Of a stretch of 64,000 nt of DNA, positions 9,956-22,736 are shown piece by piece; position 1 is the first letter of the stretch, and every line of letters starts with the position of its first letter. The notes under the pieces were generated by a model that did no database searches, had not been told where the DNA came from, and worked only from the letters and a program-made list of their open reading frames with translations. Source of the DNA: Congeria kusceri. Taxonomy: Eukaryota > Mollusca > Bivalvia > Myida > Dreissenidae. The DNA is taken from contig CM051030.1 of the NCBI GenBank assembly GCA_027627225.1, forward strand, positions 8,378,001 to 8,442,000. The letters are read 5' to 3'. A program made the position numbers and the translations under genes.

Positions 9956-10180
9956 ACCCGGTACTAATATACTAATAATCTTTTGATATATATATATAGG
10001 CATTCCCCATATTGCGGGGTGTCTGTATAAGACCTAGTTATGTGGCGACGATATAAAACCTTGCTCTGGGGTGTCTGTATATATGATATATAACGCCCCG
10101 CAACTGGTCATGTAACGCAATCAAGCAATTGATGGATTGTATATTATTTTAATAGTACAATCAAGATACTGGTGTTATTG
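9956..10180. other. Intergenic with ggggtgtctgtata repeats
   Basis: gcggggtgtctgtata occurs near 10013, with ctggggtgtctgtata near 10067. A facing tatataacgccccgc lies near 10087. No gene. Confidence 0.5.
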
Positions 10181-10191
10181 ATAATATATTG

Positions 10192-10222
<31 letters not shown>

Positions 10223-10322
10223 TAATAATAATAATATTATTATTAATTTTTATAATAATAAAAATGAGAAAGATGATGTTAACAATTAAAGAAACTTTAT
10301 AATATGGTATTTTATTAATGCA

Positions 10323-10388
<66 letters not shown>

Positions 10389-10982
10389 TATCATCATCAT
10401 TATTATTATTATTGTTGTTGTTGTTGTTGCATAACATTAACAAATTTGCTTATAAAGAGTAGTAGAAAATGAGTATGTTGTTGTTGCTGCAGAAGCAATT
10501 ATTTCAATAATTGTTGCTATATTATTATTTACACTATTCTTTTATTAAATTAAATAATTATTATAGCAATCATAATACATTTATTTGAATAATAGACTTC
10601 ATAAAATAACGATATCACAACATATAATAATAATAATAGTAATAATATACATTTTTGATAATAATAATAATAATAATACTCATATTTTTTACGATAATGA
10701 TAATAATACTAATTGATTATTATTATTATTGTGTTTATAATAATAATAATGATAATAATTATACTAATAATTATAATAATACATTTTTTAGATAATTATA
10801 ATAATAATAATTTTAAATCGTCAATAGTTATATTATGTAGATAATAATAATAATAATAATAAACAAAATAATATTTTGTACTCGTTCCACCGTTTCATGC
10901 TTCCTGAACTGTTATGATAATTGTGGGGTTTATATATTTATATATAACACCCCTTCATTTCCGGTTGTTTTTATTAATATAA

Positions 10983-11014
<32 letters not shown>

Positions 11015-11165
11015 TTTTTTTTTTTTTAGTATTATTAATTTTATTATTATTGCGAACGCAACAATTAAACTAACGAACCTTTATAATGTGATGTTCATAA
11101 TAATCGATATATTTTACTACTTTAATTATTATTATTATTATTATTATTATTATTTAATATAACAA
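10181..11165. repeat. TTA/AAT/ATC microsatellite cluster
   Basis: Runs of (AAT)n, (TTA)n and (ATC)n alternate with short AT-rich spacers at about 10190-10240, 10325-10420, 10625-10680, 10735-10860, 10980-11050 and 11120-11155. The open frames here (poly-Ile/Met) are repeat translations. Confidence 0.9.
10868..10975 (+). repeat. Module M, diverged copy 1
   Basis: attttgtactcgttccaccg ... catgcttcctg ... tatataacaccccttcattt matches, with more divergence, the modules at 20.05, 20.44, 21.9, 22.15, 39.15 and 39.35 kb. As in those copies, it lies among (AAT)n/(TTA)n runs. Confidence 0.6.
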
Positions 11166-11551
11166 CAAACGAAAATTGAAGAACTAGGAGGAGCATAATT
11201 ATATTACTTATTTACTTACATATATTTTTTGTTATATTTAATAATTTGATTTTTATATATTTATAAAGGTGTTTTAGTCATTTTCTTACTACTAGGTAAC
11301 GTTATTTATTAACACAACGTCGCTTTGTTCAATATCTTTTTTATACGTAATGCATAAATGACTGATCGCCAAGATGTTGTTCTTTTATACGTTGGGCTAT
11401 TGCAAGAGCTTCTTTACGGATTAGTGTAGTCTAAATGGAACATGTTAGTTTTGGAACATGTTTTTAAAATCTTGCTCCACAAACTGAAGCATTTGGAAAA
11501 ACAAAATAATACATGTTATCATGAAAAGCAAACGCGAGAGAAAAAAGTTGT
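11166..11551. other. Intergenic, nothing recognised
   Basis: AT-rich single-copy-looking sequence without a supportable gene. Confidence 0.45.
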
Positions 11552-11632
11552 GCCCCTTCTAGGTCTTGAACCTACGATCTGTGGATCAAAAGTTTGTAAT
11601 TTATAAAAGCTTACCACTCGACTGCTATAATT
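11552..11632 (-). other. tRNA-like relic (A and B boxes)
   Basis: On the minus strand, tagcagtcgagtgg fits an RNA polymerase III A box and ggttcaagacc fits a B box about 45 bases later. The acceptor stem does not pair well and there is extra sequence between the boxes. This is a tRNA pseudogene or SINE head, not a working tRNA. Confidence 0.4.
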
Positions 11633-11639
11633 ATATCCT

Positions 11640-13548
11640 TATAGATCCTTAAATGTTTCAGATAACATTTTATGTATAAATGGATATGTGTTTGAAAGGA
11701 AAGATAGGCATGATAAAAAAGGTGGTGGAATATTAGTATATATCAGAGAGGATGTATCATATAGGCGACGTTCCGATATTGAAACTAATAACATTAAATC
11801 AATTTGGATTGAAGTAGTATGTAACAATTGTATACCATTTCTGGTAAATTTTATTTATCGCCCGCCTAGTTCATGGCAGACATGGATAGATGTTATGAGG
11901 AGCAACTTGAAATTTCTGATCTGTTGAATATTAATTACATTGTCCTAGGTGATATGAATTTCAATTATAACCCAGACTATAACAACTTTAGCAATACAAA
12001 ATGGAATGATACTGTACAAAAACATCACTCATGCCATACAGCTCTTATTAAACTAATAGACACATGGCTAAAAGAAATAGATAGTGGTAAATTGATTGGT
12101 TCGGTGCTTTTAGACCTACGAAAGGCCTTTGACCTCGTAGACCATGACATTTTACTCAGAAAATTAAAACTGTATCACCTTTCACAACGTTCAATTAAAC
12201 TTTTCAATTCCTATTTAACTGACCGAAAACAAATTGTTAAAATTGGGAACATACAATCTGAAATGCTATCGATCAAATCTGGTGTTCCACAGGGGTCAAT
12301 ACTTGGGCCGTTACTATTTTTGTTATATATAAACGACATGGCATTCGTATGCCCTAATATAAATATAGATCTATATGCTGATGATTCCACTTCACATGAA
12401 TCTGGAATTGATACACCCGATATACAAACTGAACTGCAATTTAAACTTAATAGTATACATAAATGGTGTTCACTTAATAACATGTCATTGAATCCAGAAA
12501 AATCAAAATGTATGTTGATCGGGACTCGTCATAAAATAACCATTTCTAGTCCACTTAATATCAATATAAATGGAAATGACTTAGAAAATGTATGTAGGAA
12601 GAAAATCTTAGGTATTTATGTCGATAAAACCTTGAATTGGCATGATCAAATAGATAACGTTTGTAAACAGCTGAACAGTAAAAATAACATTATTAAAACA
12701 CATCATATACTTTCTCAGTGATGAAATGAAAGAAATGTTTTATAATGCATACATTTTACCTATTTTTGACTACTGTTGTACTATTTGGGGAAAACCGAAT
12801 AATTCGTATAGAAACAAGATTTTAGTACTACAAAAAAGAACAGCTAAACTAGTTCTTAATAAACCTTCAAGGACTGCTTCTGTAGAACTTTTTAAAACAT
12901 TACGTTGGATGAAATTTATTGACAGAGTAAAATACCACACTGCTATACAAATATATCAAACCGTTTGCAATTTGGTGCCATCATATATGAAAGATTTATT
13001 GACCTTTTCAAACAATGAATCCCACTATTTACGGTCAGCTATGCACACAGATCTTATTTTGCCAATTAAACCACGAACAAAATACTACAAAGATACCTAT
13101 TTTTGACTACTGTTGTACTATTTGGGGAAAACCGAATAATTCGTATAGAAACAAGATTTTAGTACTACAAAAAAGAACAGCTAAACTAGTTCTTAATAAA
13201 CCTTCAAGGACTGCTTCTGTAGAACTTTTTAAAACATTACGTTGGATGAAATTTAATGACAGAGTAAAATACCACACTGCTATACAAATATATAAAACCG
13301 TTTGCAATTTGGTGCCATCATATATGAAAGATTTATTAACCTTTTCAAACAATGAATCCCACTATTTGCGGTCAGCTATGCACACAGATCTTATTTTGCC
13401 AATTAAACCACGAACAAAATACTACAAAGATACATATACATACTATTGCATAATCGTATGGAACAATTTACCATTGGAATTAAGAAATAAATCTTCATTA
13501 CCATCATTCAAACGAGCATATAAAACATATTTACTTGAACAAGTCTAA
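11640..13548 (+). pseudogene. LINE ORF2 remnant: endonuclease, RT, C-terminal domain
   Basis: The endonuclease part (about 11688-12020) shows GGGILVYIRED, FIYRPPS and GDMNFN. A frameshift lies near 11905. At about 12022 the frame passes straight into RT text KHHSCHTALIKLIDTWL, so the SDH end of the endonuclease and the first RT motifs are deleted. The RT continues with LDLRKAFDLVDH, SGVPQGSILGPLLF and the catalytic LYADDST at about 12373-12393. Another frameshift lies near 12715. The C-terminal part has DYCCTIWG, LQKRTAKLVLNKPSRT and an ending of WNNLPLELRNKSSLPSFKRA, with a stop at 13546. The C-terminal part is duplicated in tandem. Confidence 0.85.
12759..13432 (+). repeat. 337-bp tandem duplication inside the LINE
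   Basis: 12759-13095 is repeated as 13096-13432, starting at cctatttttgactactgttg in both. Only a handful of differences were seen (for example tattgac/taatgac, caaaccg/aaaaccg, ttgacc/ttaacc). The junction fuses DTY to FDYCCTIWG. The duplication is therefore younger than most of the element's decay. Confidence 0.9.
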
Positions 13549-13779
13549 TAGATGTAAAACAAATATCGCAATTATAATACTGATATAGATATATTTATTG
13601 AACATTTAGAAAATGTATATTGAAATTGATGTTGTTAGCAAATAATTATATTTGTTTTGTATATGGACAATTTTTATATAAAAATGCAACGTTTTTATGA
13701 GTGTATCAATGCATTGTGCATAATTTCTATTTTCTATTGCTGTCTGTTGATGCTTTGTAATTGTTTTTTATTGAGAAAA

Positions 13780-13850
13780 TTATTATTATTATTATTATTG
13801 TTATTATTATTATTGCCATTATCATTATTATTATCATTATTAAATTTACT
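13780..13850 (+). repeat. (TTA)n in LINE 3-prime region
   Basis: An impure run of tta/ttg/tca triplets inside the LINE 3-prime UTR. Confidence 0.8.
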
Positions 13851-13994
13851 GTGTGCTTGTTTTGTCATTATGTGTTAAATGTGAATTTGGTTGAATGTTT
13901 GAATGTGTATGAAATGTGTATGCCATATGAAAATAAGGTATGTATTTGTCATGACAATACTATGTCTTATATGTCACCTTCGTAAAATAAAGTG

Positions 13995-13996
<2 letters not shown>

Positions 13997-14050
<54 letters not shown>
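13997..14050 (+). repeat. (ATT)n tail of the LINE
   Basis: About 18 perfect ATT triplets directly follow gtaaaataaagtg. The position fits a LINE that ends in a short microsatellite instead of poly(A). Confidence 0.8.
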
Positions 14051-14248
14051 GTGTATTTTAACGCTATGTGATGCACACATTAAAAACAACCATATGTATT
14101 GCAAAGAAATGAACAGAAAAGTATTACGTTACGGAAATTGTATGAGTATATATGATATTTTTAAGGGAACTTTAAGACACGGCAAGGAAGATTAAGACAT
14201 ACCAAGATAATATGCGATATATTTAAGTGAATAACATATTGTGTCCTT
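14051..14248. other. Intergenic, nothing recognised
   Basis: Short spacer between the LINE tail and the TIR element. Confidence 0.4.
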
Positions 14249-14250
14249 TA

Positions 14251-14929
14251 AGCCTCAGTCACACATTCCCGATTTTTCCTGCCGTTCTTGAGCCGACAGC
14301 GTCCCGAAATTCAATTTTTGATCCAAAGATCGATTATGGTCACGACAGCTTCATGACAGCGTCTCGACAGAGTCCCGATTTCCCGAATGCGATCCGACAG
14401 AGTCCCGACACTGCCCTGATAGCTCCCGACAGCGTCAGGGCATATTCGACTTTTTTATTATTTGTTTCGTAGCGCTGTCTGGACTCTGTTAGGAACCATT
14501 ATCGGGAAGCATTACTAGTGGTCGGTGAAAGTTCTGTCGATGAATGACAAATGCACACAAACACGCACAACACACACGATATATACACCAAACGTGATAT
14601 ATGTATATATATGATTATGCAATATCATTCCTGTTCCACCAGATATTGTCCCGACAACGTCCCGACACCGTCCCGATATAGCCGAATCTATCCCGACAGA
14701 GTCCCGACTCGAATGCTAAGGGAAAACCTTAACTGTCGGGAGTGCTTGGCCGATCACGCCGAACATGTCCCGATGATTCCAGATTCTCAGGACAGCGTTC
14801 GGAAAGTGTCCCGACAGCGTCCCGACAGCGTCCCGACAGCGTCCCGATACCCGACTTTTTTTATTATTTGTATCGTAGCGCTGTTGGGACGCTGTCGGGA
14901 GCCATATTCGGGAATGTGTGACTGAAGCC
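14251..14929. mobile_element. Non-autonomous TIR element with cccgacagcgt repeats
   Basis: The left end agcctcagtcacacattccc (14251-14270) and right end gggaatgtgtgactgaagcc (14910-14929) are inverted repeats with two mismatches, extending inward to cga. The interior carries many copies of an 11-12-bp motif, cccgacagcgt. An internal duplication is also present: ttattatttg(t)tcgtagcgctgt occurs near 14457 and near 14861, suggesting a nested or tandem second copy. No transposase. Confidence 0.75.
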
Positions 14930-15428
14930 TTACTTAAATTGTCAGTTTAAATGTATCCATGTAATTCCTATATCAAAATTAAAGTGAATGGAAACTGAAT
15001 GGTTAGTTCTTGTAATGTGCGTAGTGATTTTCAACCATACACATATTAACTTTTACACTTTTTTCGCGATAGCGTTTTAAAAGAATATATACTGCTGAGA
15101 ATAACATGCATGGGGACACGTAAGACAGAACATTTTTTCGATATGAGGTAAAAAGACCATGGAAGCAATTGAAGGCTAAACAATAATTATTTTTCTATGA
15201 AGTTAACTAAACTAAACAGATAAATTATACGAACACAAAACTATATGAGCATGTCGTAATTTTAATATTAATACACGTATTCCAAATTGCATTAGTTGCT
15301 TATGTTATTTTCCTCTTTATGGTGGAGATTCCTTACCGGATTTGACAACGTATTATGATTGGCATCAGATCTGATCCTATGACTGGTATAACGCGTGAAG
15401 AAAGATATGCATTATGAATTTATATAAG
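14930..15428. other. Intergenic, nothing recognised
   Basis: AT-rich, no supportable gene. Confidence 0.4.
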
Positions 15429-15492
15429 TTGTAGTAGTAGTAGTAGTAATAGTAGTAGTAGTAGCAGCAGCAGTAGTAATAGTAGTAGTAGT

Positions 15493-15523
<31 letters not shown>

Positions 15524-15541
15524 CAGCAGTAGAAATAGTAC

Positions 15542-15587
<46 letters not shown>

Positions 15588-15610
15588 TGTAGTAGTAGTA
15601 GTAGTTTTTC
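15429..15610 (+). repeat. (GTA)n microsatellite
   Basis: Mostly perfect gta/tag triplets with some gca and gtt. Reading the other strand gives poly-Leu or poly-Tyr, which is not a protein gene. Confidence 0.95.
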
Positions 15611-15895
15611 GACAGAAATAAAGCCGGCTTTAGTTGCAAACACCATGTAGTGATGTACATGTAGGTATTTAATATAGTGTATAGAATGTAAAACAAAATG
15701 AGGTGTTCCGAATTGTTATGTCCGTATCTATTATCACTATAATGTTGTTATAACGACGAGCAATTATTCTTTCACAAGAACAATAAATTAGATTTTAATA
15801 TCGACAAGTACTCAAAATATTCAAGCTGAAAATTGTTTTGTTATACTGGACAGTGATATACGTCTTTGATACAGGTTGCATTTCTTACTCAAGCC
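15611..15895. other. Intergenic
   Basis: No gene seen. The end, gtgatatacgtctttgatac, resembles the recurrent linker of the following array (gatatacgac...tttacatatttgac). Confidence 0.4.
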
Positions 15896-17218
15896 CCCAG
15901 ACTACTATCAGTACAACAACGACTACTACTACTACTACAACTACTTCTACTGTGTTACACTATCACCAACACTGCTACTACCCCTCTCACACCACTAAAA
16001 GTAGAAAAGCGGATATGAATATCATGGTAAAAGGAGTAGTAGTAGTAGTATTAGTAGTAGTAGTAGTAGTATCAGTGGTAGTAGTAATAGTTGTAGTAGT
16101 AGTGGTAGGAGTAGTAGCAGTGGTATGGAAAATGGTAGAAGTAGGATTAGTAGTATGGGTAGGAGCTGTAGTAATGGTTGTGGTATTGTTAGTAGCAGTC
16201 GGAAGAGAAGCAGTAGTGTGGTGGTGGAGTAAATAGTAGTTGGAGGAATTGCAGAAGTGGTTATGCCTGTGTTAGTAGTAGTGGTGGTGGTGAAAGTGTT
16301 AATATTAGTCGGAAGAGTAGAAGTGGTGGTTGTGTTAATGTTAATAGTGTTAATAGTAGTCGGAAGAGTAGTAGTGGTGGTAGTAGTAGTGTTTTAAGTA
16401 GTTCTATCGTAGTTGTAGTAGTGATAGTTATTGCGGTAAAATAGTATTCGTGAAAGTTATTGTTGTCTTGGTAAAGGAGTAGCAGTAGAAGTAGTAGTTG
16501 AATTAGACATAGTACTGTAACATACTCGTACGCGCATGTGACAAACTGATTGTAATTGTTATGTCGCTGCTTTTAAATAACAATTCCAGGCATTCAGATA
16601 TACGACTGGTATGATTTACATATTTGACACTGCATATGAGTGTCACTGTAAAAGGAGAAGTAGTGGCGGTGGAAGTAGTAATGGTAGTAGTTATAGTAGT
16701 AGTAGTAGTTGTTGTTGTAGTAGTAGTAGACGTAGTAGTGGTAGGAGTAGTAGCAGTGGTATGAAAAATGGTAGTGGTAAGCGGTGGTGTGTTTTAATTG
16801 TAGTCGAAGGAGTAGAAGTGGTGGAAGTGTATGTTTAGCCAGTGTGTAGTAGCAGAGGCGTTTGTTGAAGGAGTAAAGGTGGTGACGATATTATTGTTAA
16901 TAGTAGTGGCATAAGTAGGTGGTTTTGGCGGTAGTCTTAGAAATGGTCGGAGAAGTAGTAATAGTTAGGGTGTTGCGAGTGTTTGTAATGGTCTGAGAAT
17001 GTAGAAGTGGTGGTGGTGGTAGTGTCAGTAGTTGTCTGAGGAGTAGCTTAGAAACAAAAATAACAAGTGCAAAACAACAACAATTACTACTACTTTTACT
17101 GTTACTACAACAATAACAACAACAACTACTACAACTACTACTTCTACTACGACTACAACTACTACTACTACTGCTCCTACTACTACTATTGTTGTTGTGT
17201 TTCTGGTAAAGTCGAATC

Positions 17219-17340
<122 letters not shown>

Positions 17341-17691
17341 GTAGTTTAATAAGAAATAGTAGCAGTAGCGGATGTAGAAGTAGAAGTTGTTTCGTTAAAC
17401 TATTGCTAGTAGAAGTCATTGTTGTCGTGGTAAAGTAGTAGCAGTAATGGTAGCAGTTGTAGTAGAAGCAGTATTGTAACATATGTTGCAAACTGATTGT
17501 AATTGTTAATGTCGCTTTGCTTTTTCTATAATCTTAAAGAACCAGACATTCAGATAAATAACTGATATTGGTTATATATTTTATACACTACATCGACAGC
17601 ATGAACAATGTTAGTTTTAGTTGTAGTAGCAGTAAACGCATTTTAAATAGAACGTGCGTTGTTGTTGTATTGTCGAATGTTGTAGTTGTAC

Positions 17692-17694
17692 TAT

Positions 17695-17782
<88 letters not shown>

Positions 17783-17792
17783 TGTTGTTGTT
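17692..17792 (+). repeat. Pure (TAG)n run
   Basis: About 28 nearly perfect triplets, followed by ttgttgttgttg. Confidence 0.97.
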
Positions 17793-19616
17793 GTAGATGT
17801 AATTATTATAATTAGTCGGATAAGTAGAAGTGGCGGTGGCGGTAGTATTAGTAATGGTCGAAGAAGTTAATTGTTAGGGTGTAAGGAGTGTTACTAATTG
17901 TCTCAGAAGTAGAAGTGGAGGTGGTGGTAGTGTTAGTAGTTGTCGAAGAAGTAGTAGAAGTGGTGCTGTAAGAGTTATTAGTAGTCAGAGGAGAAGTAGT
18001 GGTAGTGATAATGTAAGTAGTAGTGAGAGGTGTACTAATATTAGCGTTGTTAGCGCTAGTAGTAGTCACAGTGGTAGTGGCAGTGTTACTGTAAGATGTA
18101 GTCGGAGGATAAAAAATGTTCGTGTTGTTAGTATTTTTATTATTAGTAGTAGTAGAAATGGTAGTAGTAATATATGTTGTGCTAGTAGCAGTACGAGTAG
18201 GAATTGTAGAAGTAGTTATGGTTGTGTTAGTAGTCAATGGAGACGTTTAGAAGATGGTGTGGTGGTAGTGTTAGTAGTAGTAGTTGTAGGAGTAATAATA
18301 GTGGTGGCGGTGATGGTATAAGTAGTAGTTGGGAAAGTAGCAGTGGTTGTGATAGTGATAGTTATAGTCAAAGGAGCATTATCGGTTGCCGTAGTGTAAG
18401 TAGTAGTGGTGGTACTGATAGAGTTAATACTAGTAGTTGTCGGAGGAATAATTTTGGTGGTTGTGGTAGCATTAGTTCTGGTGGGAAAAGTATAAGTAGT
18501 GATGTTGGTATTGTTAGTAATATTCAGAGGAATGGTAGCAGTTGTGATAGTGTTAGTATCATTCATAGGAATAACATGAGTAGTAGGCTTAGTATTATTT
18601 AGAGGAATATCAATAGTCGTGGTGGTAGTGTGAGTATTATACAGAGAAATAGCAGTAGTGGCAGTGGTAGTGTTAGTAGTAGTCGGAGAAATAGTAGTAG
18701 TGTTGTTTTGAGTGTAAGTAATGTTCGGAGGAGTAAAGGTGGTGGTGGTGTTATTGTTAGTAGAAGTGAAATGAGTAGAAGAACTGGTGGTGATTGTGTT
18801 AATAGCAGTCGAAGGAGAAGTACTAGTGGTTTAAGGAGTATAAGTAATGTTCAGATGAGTAGTAGTGATAGTGTTGGTAGTAGTCGGTGAAGTATCAGTG
18901 GTGGGGGTGTAAGTGTTTACAGTAGTCGGATGAGTAGTAGTAGTGGTGCTGTGAGTCTTAGTTTTGGTTGGACGAGTTGATGTGGTGGTGGTGGTAGTGG
19001 TAGTAGTATTAAGAGTAGTAGAAGTTGTGGCGGTGTAAGTGTTAGTATTAGTCGGAGGAGTAGAAGTGGTGGTGGTTTTAGTGTTAATAGTAGTCGGAAG
19101 AGAAGTAGTGCCGGTGGTGGTAGTGTTAGTAGTAGTTCTACCGTAGTATGTAGTAGTAGAAGTGGTTGCGGTAAAATAGTATTAGTGAAAGTATCGTTGT
19201 CGTGGTAAAGGAGTAACAGTATAAGAAGCAGTTGAGTTAGACAGTGTACAGTAAGAGGCTCGTATGGTGGCACTGATTGTAATTGTTCATGTCGCGTTTG
19301 TTTCTTTAGTTAAAAAATAAGACAGCACCAGGCATTCAGGTAAATGACTGATATGGTTTATATATTTGATACAACATCAGTTGAAACAGAATCCATTTCA
19401 GCAGCAAGCAGCAGTAGAGCTGGTGGATATGGAACGTTCGTTGTTGTGGAAATATGTAGTACTAGTAATAGGAGGAGGGGTAGCAGCAGCATAACAGCAG
19501 GAGCAGCAGGAGCAGCAGCAGCAGCAGCAGCTGCTGCTGCATTAGTATTATTATTATTAGTAGTAGGAGGAGGAGGAGAAGGAGTAGCAGTATCAGTAGC
19601 AGCAGCAGTTTTGGTA

Positions 19617-19619
19617 GTA

Positions 19620-19677
<58 letters not shown>

Positions 19678-19680
19678 GTG
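19617..19680 (+). repeat. Pure (GTA)n run
   Basis: Nearly perfect triplets inside the array. Confidence 0.95.
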
Positions 19681-20029
19681 TTTTTTGTATTGTTGTTATA
19701 GGAGTAATAGAAACAGTAGCACGCGCGTTAATTAGTATTTGCAGCAATAGCTGTAATAGTGATAGTAGCGTACGCTTTTTTATTTGTTGTGGTAAAGTAG
19801 TAGATGTAGTAGCAGCAATAATAGTTGTAGCAGTAGTATTAGTATTATTATTATTATTATTAGTAGTAGTAGTAATAGTAGTAGTAGCATCAGCAGCAGC
19901 AATGTAGTAGTAGTAATAGTAGTAGCATCAGCAGCAGCAATGTAGTAGTAGTAATGATTGTTTCTGTAACTTAAAGGAAAATTATTATAAATTCTGTACA
20001 ATGTAATTTCACAAAATATGTATAACCAT

Positions 20030-20204
20030 TAATAAAATGCAATGTTGTAAACGCTAAAGTCAAACAAATCATAATATTTTGTACTCGTACCACCATGTCA
20101 TGCTTCGTGGCCTTATATTATTATTGTGTTGTGTATATTTTTATATAAATGACACCCCGCATTTCCCGCTCATTACATCATTGGTATGTTTTGTTCTCAT
20201 CCTC

Positions 20205-20237
<33 letters not shown>

Positions 20238-20602
20238 TATTATTATTATTTTTATATAAGAAGTAGAAACAGCAGCAGTGAAGTAGTAGCAGTAGTTGCA
20301 CTAATAGTATTGGAAGCAATAATAGTAAAAGTTGTTGTGGTTATGTAGTAGAACTTGCTGCCGTAGTTATAGTGGTCGTAGTAGTAGTAGTAGCAGTAGT
20401 AGTAGTAGTAGTAGTAGTATTGTAGTAGTATGTTTTTAACGCCAAAGCCAAACGAATCATAATATTTTGTACTCGTACCACCATGTCATGCTTTGTGGTC
20501 TTATATTATAATTGAGGGGTGTATATATTTATATGTAACACATCGCATTTCGGGTTCATTAGAGCCTTAGCATTTTTTGTTCTCATCTTCATGAATTATT
20601 AC

Positions 20603-20642
<40 letters not shown>

Positions 20643-20778
20643 TTATTATAAGAAGTAGAAACAGCAGCAGTTGAAGCACTAGCCGTAGTTTTACTAATAG
20701 TATTACTAGTAATAATACTACAAGTTGTTGTGGTTAAGTAGTAGTTGTATGAGTAGTGATAGTAGTAGTAGTAGTAGC

Positions 20779-20814
<36 letters not shown>

Positions 20815-20980
20815 TGTTGTTGTTGTTGTAGTAGTAGCATTAATAGTAAAAATAGTAGAAGAAGCAGCAGCAGCTGCAGTAGTAGTGGTATGAGTAGTAG
20901 CAGTAGTAGTAGTAGTAGCAGCAGCAGTAGTAGTAGTAGTAGTAGTAGTATTTCCTTTAACGATGTCCGAAACGTCATTC
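20030..20980 (+). repeat. Two tandem ~390-bp units: module M, (TTA)n, GTA linker
   Basis: Module M (aaagccaaacgaatcata, attttgtactcgtaccacca, catgcttcgtggtcttatat, a ...taacaccccgcatttc block, then ttgttctcat) occurs at 20055-20205 and again at 20440-20600. Each is followed by (AAT/TTA)n, then by agaagtagaaacagcagcag and GTA-rich sequence. Long (AGT)n runs at 20757-20950 close the block. Confidence 0.85.
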
Positions 20981-21523
20981 TTTGTAAATTGCAAGAACAC
21001 GGCGGAGATCAAGTTCGTGTCATTAGTTTTTAATGTTATTTATTTTTAAACTTCAACATATAATTCATAACAAGACATGCCAGGGTTAACGATTTTTAAA
21101 TATTGCCAGAGTCGTTGCATTATAAACATTAATTATTACAGTTTTACTAAAATATTCGCCCGATTTATCTGGTACGTTTTTAATTCCTCTGTTATCGAGT
21201 AAGGTGTAAATAATATACAAACATGTTTCAGAAATGCTTTAGAAGATATACATTCCACAAGTAAAAATTATTGAAAAAACGTAATGCGCAACAATAAAAA
21301 TGAAACTAAATGTTTTTGGTGTTTTTTTTTACATTCTTTAGAATGTCCCCTGTTCTTGAAAAGTATGCTTGTTTTTTAATAATCATATCTATATTTTTTT
21401 GTAATAATTGCAATTATATATTTTTCCTGTCACCTTTTAATTTTTAAATCTGATAATGCAACAGTAAATAGTGTTTTTGTCACGTGTTTAAATTTCATTA
21501 AATTATGATTTGGATTTCTTCAT
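20981..21523. other. AT-rich unique stretch outside the inverted repeat
   Basis: No gene and no similarity to the region beyond the right arm was seen, so it marks the outer left boundary of the inverted repeat. Confidence 0.5.
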
Positions 21524-21800
21524 GTTACTCACCCTACCAAAACCACTGTTTCTTTTCCAACTACTACTTTCACCACCTCAGCCACAACTACTAGCACTAC
21601 CACTACTACCTCAACCATTGTCTGTCCAGTTATTGCTACAACGAGTGTGACAATGACTTCTACTACTGCTACTTATACATCTACTACATCAATTACTTCT
21701 ACTACTTGAAAACAACAACTTCTACTATTATTACTACTGACACTACAACTGCAATTACTATTACTCATACAACTGCTGCTGTTTATGCTGCTTATGATAA
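21524..21800 (-). repeat. Outer end of left arm (ACT-rich)
   Basis: Mirror of 39690-39979. Shared phrases include ccaaaaccactgtttctttt-like text, acaatgacttctacta and aattacttctactactt. Confidence 0.8.
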
Positions 21801-21806
21801 TGATAA

Positions 21807-21843
<37 letters not shown>

Positions 21844-21869
21844 CATAATACTAATTGAAAATTAGAACA

Positions 21870-22235
21870 CAAATGCTCAAGCTATAATGAACCGGAAATG
21901 CGGGGTGTTATATATACATATATACAAACACAATTATAATATATGACCACGAAGCATGACATTGTGGTACGAGTACAAAAAAGTATGATTTGTTTGGCTT
22001 TAGCGTTTAAAACATTGAGTTTTATTAATGGTATAACATATTTTGTGAAATTACATCGTAGCTACGCTACTCGTGAAAATATCATTTTCCATTAGCACTC
22101 GTGAAATAAAATACGATCTACAACGCAATAAAAAATATCCTCTATATATACACCTCACAATTATAATAAAATATAACGAAACGTGATACGGTGGTACGAG
22201 CACAAAATATTATGTTTTGATTGGCTTTAGCGTTT
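21870..22235 (-). repeat. Two module M copies, minus orientation
   Basis: aaccggaaatgcggggtgtt opens copy one (21890-22010). The second spans about 22130-22235. The region between, tttattaatggtata... and gaaaatatcattttccatta, is mirrored at 39230-39330. Confidence 0.85.
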
Positions 22236-22248
22236 TAATCTACTCTAT

Positions 22249-22313
<65 letters not shown>

Positions 22314-22340
22314 ATACTACTACTACTACTACCACTACTG

Positions 22341-22371
<31 letters not shown>

Positions 22372-22648
22372 TGCTACTACTACTACTACATCTGCTACTA
22401 CTACTACTACTACTACAACGCACTACGGTTTCTACAACTACTATAAAAACAAAACAACAAAACCACATACACCTTTAGCCACTACTGATACTATTACTAC
22501 TACTTCTCATACTCCTCCACCTACTACTACTTCTTCTACTTCTACTATTACAACTACTGCTCCTCCACCTATTTTTTCAGCTCCTCCTCCTAGTACGAGT
22601 ACTACTACTACGACTACTTCTACTATGACTTCTACTGCAACTACTAGT

Positions 22649-22735
<87 letters not shown>
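22236..22735. repeat. (CTA/ACT)n and (AAT)n tract
   Basis: Long runs of CTA triplets, imperfect ACT/CCT text in the middle, and (AAT)n at 22700-22735. Mirrors the GTA tracts beside the right-arm linkers. A 230-codon Thr/Asn-rich frame across it is a repeat translation. Confidence 0.9.

Positions 22736-22736
<1 letters not shown>

Larger units (their letters stand above)
11637..14050 (+). mobile_element. Non-LTR retrotransposon (CR1/Jockey-like), rearranged
   Basis: The element is 5-prime truncated. It keeps the C-terminal half of the endonuclease, most of the reverse transcriptase, a C-terminal domain, a 3-prime UTR of about 440 bp and a terminal (ATT)n run at 13997-14050 after ataaagtg. It is inactive because of an internal deletion, frameshifts and a 337-bp tandem duplication. 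The assignment to the CR1/Jockey group rests on the YADD RT and APE-type endonuclease; the exact clade is not resolved. Confidence 0.85.
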
